Assembly (NCBI GenBank): GCA_007123985.1
Contig: SLGA01000065.1
Location: 1 to 5,931 of the forward strand
Length of the DNA stretch: 5,931 nucleotides
Direction of reading: 5' to 3'
Source: Balneolaceae bacterium
GTDB taxonomy: Bacteria; Bacteroidota; Rhodothermia; Balneolales; Balneolaceae
Shown here: positions 1 to 5,931 of the stretch, one piece after another
Numbering within the stretch: the stretch's first letter is position 1
How the letters are laid out: the number at the start of each line of letters is the position of its first letter
Position numbers and translations under genes: made by a program
The notes under the pieces: generated by a model
Database searches by the model: none
Told to the model about the DNA's origin: nothing
What the model saw: only the letters and a program-made list of their open reading frames with translations

Positions 1-813
1 CATCTTCAGGGCCAGCTTGTGGCAGTTCATCCTGCATACGATATCATGTTTGATGGTTTTGCACCGAAAGAATTGCATGGCAAACCAAAAGAGCGACAAA
101 AGTGGGCTGAAAATCAGTTGAAGATGGCGGCCCGGGCAAGTGCTAATTTAGGACTGAACGCCCACGCTTCGTTCTCAGGGTCACTGTTGTGGCACACGGT
201 CTATCCTTGGCCTCAGCGCCCTTCCGGATTGGTTGAGGATGGTTTTGCGGAGCTCGCACGACTATGGAAACCTATTTTGGATACGTTTGATGAGTGTGGA
301 GTGGATGTTTGCTATGAACTGCACCCCGGCGAAGATCTGCACGATGGAATTACCTATGAGAAGTTTCTCGAAGCGACGGGAAATCATCCAAGAGCCCGGA
401 TTCTATATGATCCCAGCCATTTCATTCTGCAGCAGCTCGATTACCTCTCCTTTATTGATATCTATAAAGATTACATCAAATCCTTTCATGTGAAAGATGC
501 TGAATTTAATCCAACCGGTAGAGCAGGGGTTTATGGCGGATTTCAGGGATGGGCGGATCGTCCCGGACGATTTCGTTCTCTGGGTGATGGTCAGGTTGAT
601 TTCATCAGTATCTTTACAAAACTTTCTCAGTACGATATTGATTGTTGGGCTGTGCTTGAATGGGAGTGCTTCATCAAACACCCTGAGCAGGGAGCGAAAG
701 AGGGTGCCGAAATTATTAGTGATCTCATCATCGAAGTAACAGATAAAGCGTTTGATGATTTTGCAGGTGCGGGAAGTGATAAAGAACTGAATAAGAAGAT
801 TCTTGGTATTTGA
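1..813 (+). CDS. Sugar phosphate isomerase/epimerase (xylose isomerase-like TIM barrel), 5' partial
   Basis: This is the C-terminal 270 residues of a cytoplasmic TIM-barrel protein of the AP-endonuclease family 2 / sugar phosphate isomerase-epimerase group. The frame is open to the left edge: six codons (HLQGQL) precede the GTG at 19. That GTG is therefore probably an internal valine, and roughly 80 N-terminal residues are likely missing. Counting from the GTG codon, candidate divalent-metal ligands are E100 (in CYELHPGED), D131 (in YDPSHF), H157 (in FHVKDAEF) and E214 or E216 (in LEWEC). This matches the Glu-Asp-His-Glu set of the fold. GRFRSLGDGQVDF (184-195) is a typical late-barrel loop. 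Family members interconvert keto- and aldo-sugars or epimerise them, and often sit near Gfo/Idh/MocA oxidoreductase genes. The exact substrate cannot be read from the sequence. The gene converges on katG, with a hairpin terminator 35 bases after its TGA. No no-signal-peptide claim is possible without the N-terminus. Confidence 0.88.
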   Translation, partial: HLQGQLVAVHPAYDIMFDGFAPKELHGKPKERQKWAENQLKMAARASANLGLNAHASFSGSLLWHTVYPWPQRPSGLVEDGFAELARLWKPILDTFDECGVDVCYELHPGEDLHDGITYEKFLEATGNHPRARILYDPSHFILQQLDYLSFIDIYKDYIKSFHVKDAEFNPTGRAGVYGGFQGWADRPGRFRSLGDGQVDFISIFTKLSQYDIDCWAVLEWECFIKHPEQGAKEGAEIISDLIIEVTDKAFDDFAGAGSDKELNKKILGI

Positions 814-848
814 ATCTTTTTTAAATCAAAATCTCAATTTGATAAAAC

Positions 849-883
849 AAAAGCGGCACTGAGATGATCAGTGCCGCTTTTTT
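849..883. terminator. Bidirectional intrinsic terminator between the isomerase gene and katG
   Basis: A perfect 14-bp stem, AAAAGCGGCACTGA (849-862) with TCAGTGCCGCTTTT (868-881), closes a 5-base loop (GATGA). It is followed on the + strand by a run of six T (878-883). On the - strand the hairpin is followed by TTGTTTTATC, also T-rich. It lies in the 96-base gap between two convergent genes, 35 bases after the isomerase stop and 27 bases after the katG stop. It can therefore end both transcripts. A weaker 6-bp stem (ATCAAA 825-830 with TTTGAT 838-843) lies just before it and is probably not functional. Confidence 0.92.
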
Positions 884-909
884 ATGTATCGGAAATTTTA
901 AAAGATATT

Positions 910-3156
910 TTACTTCAGATCAAACCGATCTAAATTCATCACTTTTGTCCATGCCTTTACGAAATCGTTCAGGAATTTCTCATTACCATCGGATGTGGCA
1001 TACACTTCCGAGATTGCTCGAAGTTCAGAATTTGAACCAAGAATCAAATCTGCACGAGTTGCCGACCATTTAGGTTCACCGGTTTTGCGGTCACTTCCAA
1101 CAAAGATGTCTTGTTTGTCTGTAGTGGCCTGCCAGGTTGTGTTTAAATCCAGCAAATTCACAAAGAAATCGTTGGAAAGTGTACCCGGTTTATCCGTAAA
1201 CACTCCATGTCGAGATCCGTTGTAGTTGGTGTTCAAAACACGCATTCCGCCAAGAAGTACAGTCATTTCCGGGGCTGTGAGTGTGAGAAGCTGTGATTTA
1301 TCAATGAGCATCTCTTCTGCAGTTGTATTGTGCTTTGGTACGAAGAAATTACGGAAGCCATCTGCAGGTGGTTCAAGCCATGCGAATGATTCTACATCTG
1401 TCATCTCATCGGTAGCATCTGCTCTTCCCGGTGTGAATGGAACAGAAACTTCATGGCCTGCATCTTTTGCCGCTTTTTCAATTGCAACAACGCCTCCTAG
1501 TACGATGAGATCTGCAATAGAAATCTGTTTGTTTCCGGTTTGCGAGTTGTTGAACTCTGTTTGAATTCCTTCGAGAACTTTGAGTACTTTCGCAAGCTGT
1601 TCAGGATTATTTACTTCCCAGTCCTTCTGTGGTTCAAGCCGTACACGCGCACCGTTTGCTCCACCTCGTTTATCTGATCCGCGATATGTTGAAGCTGATG
1701 CCCAGGCTGTTGAAACAAGCTCTGTTGTCGTCAGACCAGAAGCGAGGAAATTCTCTTTGAGAGCATTGATGTCATTATCATCAACCAGATCGTAGGTGAT
1801 TTCCGGGATGGGATCCTGCCAGCTCAAATCTTCTTCCGGTACTTCAGGGCCGAGATAGAGTGATTTTGGCCCCATATCACGATGTGTAAGTTTAAACCAT
1901 GCTTTTGCAAATGCATCAGCAAATTCATCAGGATTTTCATAGAATCGACGGGAAATTTTCTCGTAGGCAGGATCTTCTTTCAAAGAGAGATCGGTTGTGA
2001 GCATAAATGGAGCGTGTTTTTTATTTGGGTCATGCGCATCAGGCACGGTTCCCTCACCGCCGCCATCAACCGGTCTCCACTGCCACGCGCCTGCAGGACT
2101 CTTATATTTTTCCCAATCGTACTTGAAGAGGTTGTCGAAGTAGAGATTTGTCCACTCTGTTGGTTTTTGTGTCCATGCACCTTCAAGGCCACTGGTGATG
2201 GTATCTTCTGCTACACCGGTTTTGTATGAACTCTTCCAGCCCATTCCCATCTCTTCAATGGAAGCGGCTTCGGGCTCTGATCCAAGATGAGATTCAGGTG
2301 CTGCACCGTGAGTTTTTCCGAATGTATGTCCGCCTGCAATTAGAGCTACTGTTTCTTCATCATTCATGGCCATTCGGGCGAATGTCTGGCGGATGAAGTG
2401 AGCTGCTTTTTTGGGATCAGGTTCACCATTAGGTCCTTCAGGGTTCACATAGATCAAACCCATGTGATCGGCACCCAGTGGCTCTTCCAGAGTGCCATCT
2501 TCTGTGTGGCGCTGGCTTGCAAGCCATTCACCTTCCGATCCCCAATAGATATCTTCTTCAGGTTCCCAAACATCGGTACGTCCGCCGGCAAAGCCGTAAG
2601 TCTCAAAACCCATCGATTCAAGGGCAACGTTTCCTGCCAATATCATAAGATCCGCCCAGGAAATTTTATTTCCATACTTCTGTTTTACCGGCCAGAGTAA
2701 CAGACGTGCCTTATCAAGATTTACATTATCGGGCCAGCTGTTAAGAGGCGCAAATCGCTGAGAACCTGCGCCACCGCCACCACGGCCATCAACTACGCGG
2801 TACGTACCGGCACTGTGCCATGCCATCCGAATCATAAGCGGTCCGTAGTGGCCATAATCCGCCGGCCACCAATCCTGAGAGTCTGTCATAAGATTGGCCA
2901 GATCTTTTTTGATCGCATTGAGATCGAGCTTTTTAAATTCTTGTGCATAATCAAAATCTTCCCCCATTGGGTTCGATTTTGATGAGTGTTGGCGTAGGAT
3001 ATTCAGGTTTAGCTTATTGGGCCACCATTCTCTGTTCTTAGTTCCACCGCCTGCTCCCTGTCGCATGGCTCCGTTACTGAACGGACATTTACTTTCATCA
3101 TTTACTTTATAGGTATCCGCTTTATTTGTCGAGTTTTCTTTTTCACTGTTAGACAT
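910..3156 (-). CDS. katG: Catalase-peroxidase KatG
   Basis: The 748-residue haem enzyme has the usual length for this bifunctional family. It dismutates hydrogen peroxide and also has broad peroxidase activity in the cytoplasm; no signal peptide is visible. The distal haem pocket is R110, W113 and H114, matching the plant-type peroxidase active-site pattern (GPLMIRMAWHSA). The proximal haem ligand is H277 in AGGHTF. The Trp-Tyr-Met adduct needed for catalase activity is intact as W113, Y236 (GLIYVNPEG) and M262 (ARMAMND). W328 and D389 form the proximal network, and R426 (KLTHRDMGP) corresponds to the mobile arginine. Residues from about 450 to 748 form the degenerate second peroxidase-like domain that carries no haem. 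The ATG at 3156 gives a polar N-terminus (MSNSEKENS) followed by the typical CPF and WWPN motifs. The leader has no Shine-Dalgarno sequence, only an A-rich stretch. An OxyR-like site lies upstream. The gene is intact, and no unusual feature was seen in the coding sequence. Confidence 0.98.
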   Translation of the reverse strand: MSNSEKENSTNKADTYKVNDESKCPFSNGAMRQGAGGGTKNREWWPNKLNLNILRQHSSKSNPMGEDFDYAQEFKKLDLNAIKKDLANLMTDSQDWWPADYGHYGPLMIRMAWHSAGTYRVVDGRGGGGAGSQRFAPLNSWPDNVNLDKARLLLWPVKQKYGNKISWADLMILAGNVALESMGFETYGFAGGRTDVWEPEEDIYWGSEGEWLASQRHTEDGTLEEPLGADHMGLIYVNPEGPNGEPDPKKAAHFIRQTFARMAMNDEETVALIAGGHTFGKTHGAAPESHLGSEPEAASIEEMGMGWKSSYKTGVAEDTITSGLEGAWTQKPTEWTNLYFDNLFKYDWEKYKSPAGAWQWRPVDGGGEGTVPDAHDPNKKHAPFMLTTDLSLKEDPAYEKISRRFYENPDEFADAFAKAWFKLTHRDMGPKSLYLGPEVPEEDLSWQDPIPEITYDLVDDNDINALKENFLASGLTTTELVSTAWASASTYRGSDKRGGANGARVRLEPQKDWEVNNPEQLAKVLKVLEGIQTEFNNSQTGNKQISIADLIVLGGVVAIEKAAKDAGHEVSVPFTPGRADATDEMTDVESFAWLEPPADGFRNFFVPKHNTTAEEMLIDKSQLLTLTAPEMTVLLGGMRVLNTNYNGSRHGVFTDKPGTLSNDFFVNLLDLNTTWQATTDKQDIFVGSDRKTGEPKWSATRADLILGSNSELRAISEVYATSDGNEKFLNDFVKAWTKVMNLDRFDLK

Positions 3157-3197
3157 ACTTCAGTTCTTTTTTTCCGATTGTTTACATTTTTACTATT

Positions 3198-3205
3198 TAA
3201 ACATA
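3198..3205 (-). promoter_or_regulatory. Candidate katG promoter -7 element
   Basis: On the - strand, TATGTTTA matches the Bacteroidota -7 consensus TAnnTTTG at five of six defined bases. It lies about 42 bases before the katG ATG, implying a leader of roughly 35-40 bases. No TTTG is found 19-21 bases upstream. A sigma70-like alternative is TTGATC (3222-3217) followed after 16 bases by TTAAAT. A weak -35/-33 element would suit an activator-dependent promoter, with the OxyR-like site ending 33 bases upstream of this element. The region is AT-rich, so chance matches are likely. Confidence 0.28.
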
Positions 3206-3238
3206 CCAAATACTGTGATCAATATTTTTACTCTCTCA

Positions 3239-3275
3239 ATAGAAATAAACTATTACCGATATATGAGAAGCTTAT
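3239..3275. promoter_or_regulatory. OxyR-like operator upstream of katG
   Basis: Read on the + strand, four tetramers are spaced exactly 7 bases apart: ATAG (3239-3242), CTAT (3250-3253), ATAT (3261-3264) and TTAT (3272-3275). The classical OxyR recognition pattern is ATAG-N7-CTAT-N7-ATAG-N7-CTAT, so 14 of 16 core bases match. One palindromic half is perfect. Both mismatches fall at G/C positions of the other half. The few extra conserved spacer bases of the enterobacterial consensus are mostly absent. The site is 82 bases upstream of the katG start, just upstream of where RNA polymerase would bind, as expected for an activator. OxyR control of catalase genes is established in Bacteroides and proteobacteria; its role here is inferred, and no oxyR gene is in the window. 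Confidence 0.5.
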
Positions 3276-3315
3276 GAATAGCCTTTTTATATCAATGAGA
3301 TTTGAGACGGTTCAC

Positions 3316-3399
3316 CACTTCTATCGTCGTGAAATCAATAACAAATCGAGCAACCTGTCTGAACCTGCTTAGCCAGTTAATTCAACCAGAATAGAAGTG
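3316..3399. repeat. Spaced 9-bp inverted repeat in the katG-xylA gap
   Basis: CACTTCTAT (3316-3324) is the exact inverse of ATAGAAGTG (3391-3399), with 66 bases between. A further two base pairs can form if a 3-base bulge is allowed. Between the arms is a direct repeat of AACCTG (3352-3357 and 3362-3367) at a 10-base period. There is no T-run after the structure on the - strand, so it does not look like an intrinsic terminator for xylA. In a random sequence of this length a 9-bp inverted pair is somewhat unusual but not rare, so it may have no function. Confidence 0.35.
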
Positions 3400-3433
3400 A
3401 ATTTTACAATACCATTCAGGAAATTTTAACAGC

Positions 3434-4756
3434 TTATCGTAAAAACCGGTTGATTAAATTTTCGAGCCTTTCCTGTTTACCGCTAATCATTTCCGGTTCC
3501 CCGGCTGATATGGCCAGCTCACGAAGATTTTCGAGTGAAAGTTTGCCGGTTTCAAACTCTTTTCCGGGGCCGTCATCAAACGATCTGTAGCGGCCGTAAC
3601 GAAGTTTTTTGTACTCATCATTTTGCACAATTTTTTCCGCAATCAGTAATCCTCTGGCAAAAGTATCCACTCCTCCAATATGTGCAATAAACAGATCTTC
3701 AGAATCGGTGGAATTTCGCCGGATTTTTGCATCAAAATTGAAACCGCCAGGAGCAATCCCGCCATGTTCAAGCAGAATCATCATGATATCAACCGCATCA
3801 TACAGGTTTGTTGGGAAGTAGTCGGTATCCCAACCATTTTGTGCATCGCCACGGTTGGCATCAATGCTGCCGAGCATCCCTTTTTGTGCAGCAAGTAAAA
3901 CATCGTGTGCAAACGAGTGGCCTGCAAGTGTAATATGATTCGCTTCCAGGTTCAGTTTGAAATCATCGGCAAGATCTTGCTCGTGCAGAAAACCCAATAC
4001 TGTGGCCGCATCGTAGTCGTATTGGTGCTTAGTTGGTTCCATCGGCTTGGGTTCAATCAAAAATGTACCTTCAAAACCAATTTTGCGTCCGTAGTCGCGG
4101 GCGGCTCGCAGGAATGTACCCATATTGTCGATTTCCCGTTTCATATCGGTGTTGAGCAGGTGCATGTAACCCTCACGTCCTCCCCAGAATACATAATTTT
4201 CACCATCGAGTTCTACAGTTGCATCGAGTGCAGCTTTTACCTGGGCAGCAGCGTGGCATACCACGGTAAAGTCAGGATTGGTTGCGGCTCCATTCATGTA
4301 TCGGGGGTGGGTAAACAGATTTGCTGTTCCCCAAAGCAATTTCACACCGGTCTCATTTTGCATCTCTTTTGCACGTACAACCATCTCGTGCAGGTTCTTT
4401 TCCGATTGAGTGATTGAGTTACCCTCAGGAGCGAGATCCCTGTCATGGAAACAGTAATAGGGAACACCCAGTTTTGTGATGAACTCAAATGCGGCATCCA
4501 TTCGGTATTTTGCATTTTCCATCGGATCGGATGATTTATCCCATGGAAAATTGCGCGTTCCGACGCCAAACGGATCACTGTTTTCATTACAAAAAGAGTG
4601 CCAGTAAGCCACTGCAAAACGAAAGTGATCTTTCATCGTTTTTCCGGCAACAATCCGGTTTTCATCATAATGGGTAAACGCAAGCGGATTATCAGATTCG
4701 GTGCCTTCGTATGATATCTTACTGATTTCGGGAAAATATTCGGTTTTGTGTGACAT
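3434..4756 (-). CDS. xylA: Xylose isomerase
   Basis: This complete 440-residue class II xylose isomerase is the same length as the E. coli enzyme. It is a cytoplasmic TIM barrel that converts D-xylose to D-xylulose with two divalent metal ions. Both family signatures are present: FHDRDLAPEG (103-112), carrying catalytic H104 and D107, and IEPKPMEP (234-241), with E235 and K237. The other metal ligands are E271 and H274 (NLEANHITLAGHSF), D299 (SIDANRGD), D310 and D312 (WDTDYFP), and D342 (NFDAKIRR). They align with the E. coli positions at a constant offset of three, so the active site is intact. The ATG at 4756 gives the expected N-terminus (EYFPEISKISYEG). It is preceded by AT-rich sequence without a Shine-Dalgarno motif. 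The gene lies 39 bases downstream of xylB on the same strand and is probably translated from the same transcript. No convincing terminator follows it before katG. Confidence 0.98.
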   Translation of the reverse strand: MSHKTEYFPEISKISYEGTESDNPLAFTHYDENRIVAGKTMKDHFRFAVAYWHSFCNENSDPFGVGTRNFPWDKSSDPMENAKYRMDAAFEFITKLGVPYYCFHDRDLAPEGNSITQSEKNLHEMVVRAKEMQNETGVKLLWGTANLFTHPRYMNGAATNPDFTVVCHAAAQVKAALDATVELDGENYVFWGGREGYMHLLNTDMKREIDNMGTFLRAARDYGRKIGFEGTFLIEPKPMEPTKHQYDYDAATVLGFLHEQDLADDFKLNLEANHITLAGHSFAHDVLLAAQKGMLGSIDANRGDAQNGWDTDYFPTNLYDAVDIMMILLEHGGIAPGGFNFDAKIRRNSTDSEDLFIAHIGGVDTFARGLLIAEKIVQNDEYKKLRYGRYRSFDDGPGKEFETGKLSLENLRELAISAGEPEMISGKQERLENLINRFLR

Positions 4757-4795
4757 AATTATTTTGGGTTTTATTCAACAATTTAAATGGCAGTG
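4757..4795 (-). other. xylB-xylA intercistronic spacer
   Basis: The 39-base gap is AT-rich and contains no T-tailed hairpin, so a transcript from xylB should run into xylA. It holds a near-palindrome (CAATTTAAATGG on the + strand, centred on ATTTAAAT at 4781-4788), too short and AT-rich to call an operator. The bases just before the xylA ATG (CAAAATAATT on the - strand) lack a Shine-Dalgarno sequence, as is common for Bacteroidota translation starts. Confidence 0.6.
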
Positions 4796-5931
4796 TCAGG
4801 CAATGATTGCGTTAAGTTCTTCAATCCAGTTTTGGTAAGCTGTTGTGTAGAGTTTCGTTTTTTGGAGTTCGGGTTCAATCGTTTCAATTATATTCAGGCC
4901 AATAAACGCCTCTTTTTTATCAGAAAATATACCTACACCCAGTCCTGCACCACGGGCAGCTCCTTCCGATCCATCCGTATCATACAACTCAAGAACGGAA
5001 CCCGTACTGTTTGCAAAGGCCTCACGAAAAAGCGGACTCAGAAACAGGTTTGCACGTCCGGCACGAATGATCTTCGGCGAAATACTAATTCCTTTCATGA
5101 TGGAAAATCCATACTTCATCGAGAAAACAATACCTTCAAGAGCGGCACGCAGAAGATGTCCCGTTTCATGTCGGTTAAAATTCAGTCCGATAAAACGGGC
5201 TCCGGGATTTTTATCCTCAAGTATACGCTCTGAGCCATTTCCAAAAGGAAGAATGATGACACCATCGGCCCCAATCGGAGTGTTCAGTGCAAGATTATTC
5301 ATCTTGTCATAATTGATGGTTTCATCCCTGATGAGATTCTGTTTAATCCATCGGTACAAAATACCCGTTCCATTGATGCACAGAAGCACACCGTATGATG
5401 GATTCTGTTCAGTATGATTCACATGAATAAATGAGTTTACGCGTGACTTTTCATCAAATACCGGTTTTTCGGATACCCCATATATCACACCGGATGTGCC
5501 GGCTGTGGCTGCACCTGCATCAGATGACAAAACATTCAATGAAAATGCATTGTTTGGCTGATCACCGGCCTTATACGTAATTGGCACACCTCTCTTCAGG
5601 CCTAACTCGTCGGCTGCTTTAGCAGTGAGTTTGCCATGCTCAGCAAAGGATGGGAGTGCATCAGGGATTAACCTTTCATCAATTTCATAATACTGCAGTA
5701 ACGTTCGGGCAAGCTGATTCTCTTTATAATCCCATAAAATCCCTTCAGATAAACCGGTGTGTGTTGTGGAAATTTCACCGGACATTTTCATGGATACATA
5801 ATCACCCGGAAGCATCATTTTGTGAATGCCGTTGTAAATTTTAGGCTCATTCTCTTTTACCCACTTCAGTTTTGAAGCCGTGAAATTTCCCGGTGAGTTC
5901 AGAAATCGTTCGAGGCAAACCTGTTCACCCA
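4796..5931 (-). CDS. xylB: Xylulokinase (FGGY family), N-terminus cut by window edge
   Basis: The frame stays open from the right edge to TGA at 4798-4796. It gives about 377 residues, against about 480-500 for full-length xylulokinases, so roughly the first 110-120 residues lie outside the window. The Met codons at 5818 and 5815 are internal: the 37 codons before them encode family-typical sequence (NFTASKLKWVKENEP). XylB phosphorylates D-xylulose to D-xylulose 5-phosphate with ATP in the cytoplasm. Counting from the Met at 5818, D86 in AGDQPNNAF is the probable catalytic base. GTSGV (107-111) begins the ATP-binding domain. Residues 207-228 (from ARFIGL to RAALE) fit the FGGY signature 2 pattern, and RAGRANLFLSPLFRE (252-266) is the adjacent conserved segment. 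Pairing with xylA directly downstream supports xylulose over glycerol or other FGGY substrates. The xylB-xylA order is familiar in Bacteroidota. Any promoter and regulator would lie to the right of the window. Confidence 0.95.
   Translation of the reverse strand, partial: GEQVCLERFLNSPGNFTASKLKWVKENEPKIYNGIHKMMLPGDYVSMKMSGEISTTHTGLSEGILWDYKENQLARTLLQYYEIDERLIPDALPSFAEHGKLTAKAADELGLKRGVPITYKAGDQPNNAFSLNVLSSDAGAATAGTSGVIYGVSEKPVFDEKSRVNSFIHVNHTEQNPSYGVLLCINGTGILYRWIKQNLIRDETINYDKMNNLALNTPIGADGVIILPFGNGSERILEDKNPGARFIGLNFNRHETGHLLRAALEGIVFSMKYGFSIMKGISISPKIIRAGRANLFLSPLFREAFANSTGSVLELYDTDGSEGAARGAGLGVGIFSDKKEAFIGLNIIETIEPELQKTKLYTTAYQNWIEELNAIIA

Noticed and set aside
19..21. GTG as the true start of the isomerase/epimerase gene
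   Set aside because: The frame is open to the window edge and the residues before it (HLQGQL) look like continuing family sequence. The visible part is also shorter than the usual full-length protein.
864..1073. 69-codon open frame starting inside the terminator
   Set aside because: It begins in the loop of the terminator hairpin and continues antisense to the katG C-terminus.
3178..3372. Possible 64-residue gene on the + strand in the katG-xylA gap
   Set aside because: It would start at TTG, has no ribosome binding site and no recognisable domain, and runs through the katG promoter and OxyR-like site. Its composition is that of AT-rich non-coding DNA.
3905..4417. 170-codon open frame on the + strand within xylA
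   Set aside because: It is fully antisense to conserved xylose isomerase sequence including metal-ligand codons, so it is a shadow of that gene.
4781..4788. ATTTAAAT palindrome before xylA as a regulator site
   Set aside because: An 8-base A/T palindrome is common by chance, and the spot lies within an operon where an operator is less likely.
4787..5233. 148-codon open frame on the + strand within xylB
   Set aside because: It is antisense to conserved xylulokinase motifs, with no start signals or known protein character.
5816..5818. ATG at 5818 as the xylB start
   Set aside because: The 37 codons upstream continue in frame without a stop and encode typical xylulokinase sequence; starting here would remove much of the N-terminal domain.

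Overview
The window looks like ordinary chromosomal DNA from a member of the Bacteroidota/Balneolota group. The clues are a moderate, slightly AT-rich base composition, start codons preceded by A/T-rich stretches instead of Shine-Dalgarno sequences, a xylB-then-xylA gene order, and a sugar phosphate isomerase/epimerase of the type common in that group. This placement is an inference from protein style and gene order; no rRNA or other phylogenetic marker is present.

Layout from left to right. (1) Positions 1-813, + strand: the 3' three quarters of a TIM-barrel sugar phosphate isomerase/epimerase, cut by the left edge. (2) Positions 814-909: a short convergent gap holding a strong hairpin terminator that can serve both strands. 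(3) Positions 910-3156, - strand: a complete catalase-peroxidase, katG, with all expected haem-pocket residues. (4) Positions 3157-3433: a 277-base gap with the katG leader, a candidate promoter, an OxyR-like operator with 14 of 16 core matches, and a spaced inverted repeat. (5) Positions 3434-4756, - strand: complete xylose isomerase, xylA. (6) Positions 4796-5931, - strand: xylulokinase, xylB, cut by the right edge, so its N-terminal part is missing.

xylB and xylA are 39 bases apart on one strand and very probably form an operon. XylA converts D-xylose to D-xylulose, and XylB phosphorylates it to D-xylulose 5-phosphate for the pentose phosphate pathway. katG lies downstream in the same orientation but appears to have its own peroxide-responsive control region. 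The isomerase/epimerase faces katG and probably belongs to another sugar-related operon to the left.

I found no undescribed system. The genes are all well-known families with intact active sites, and the most informative non-coding signal is the OxyR-like site ahead of katG.
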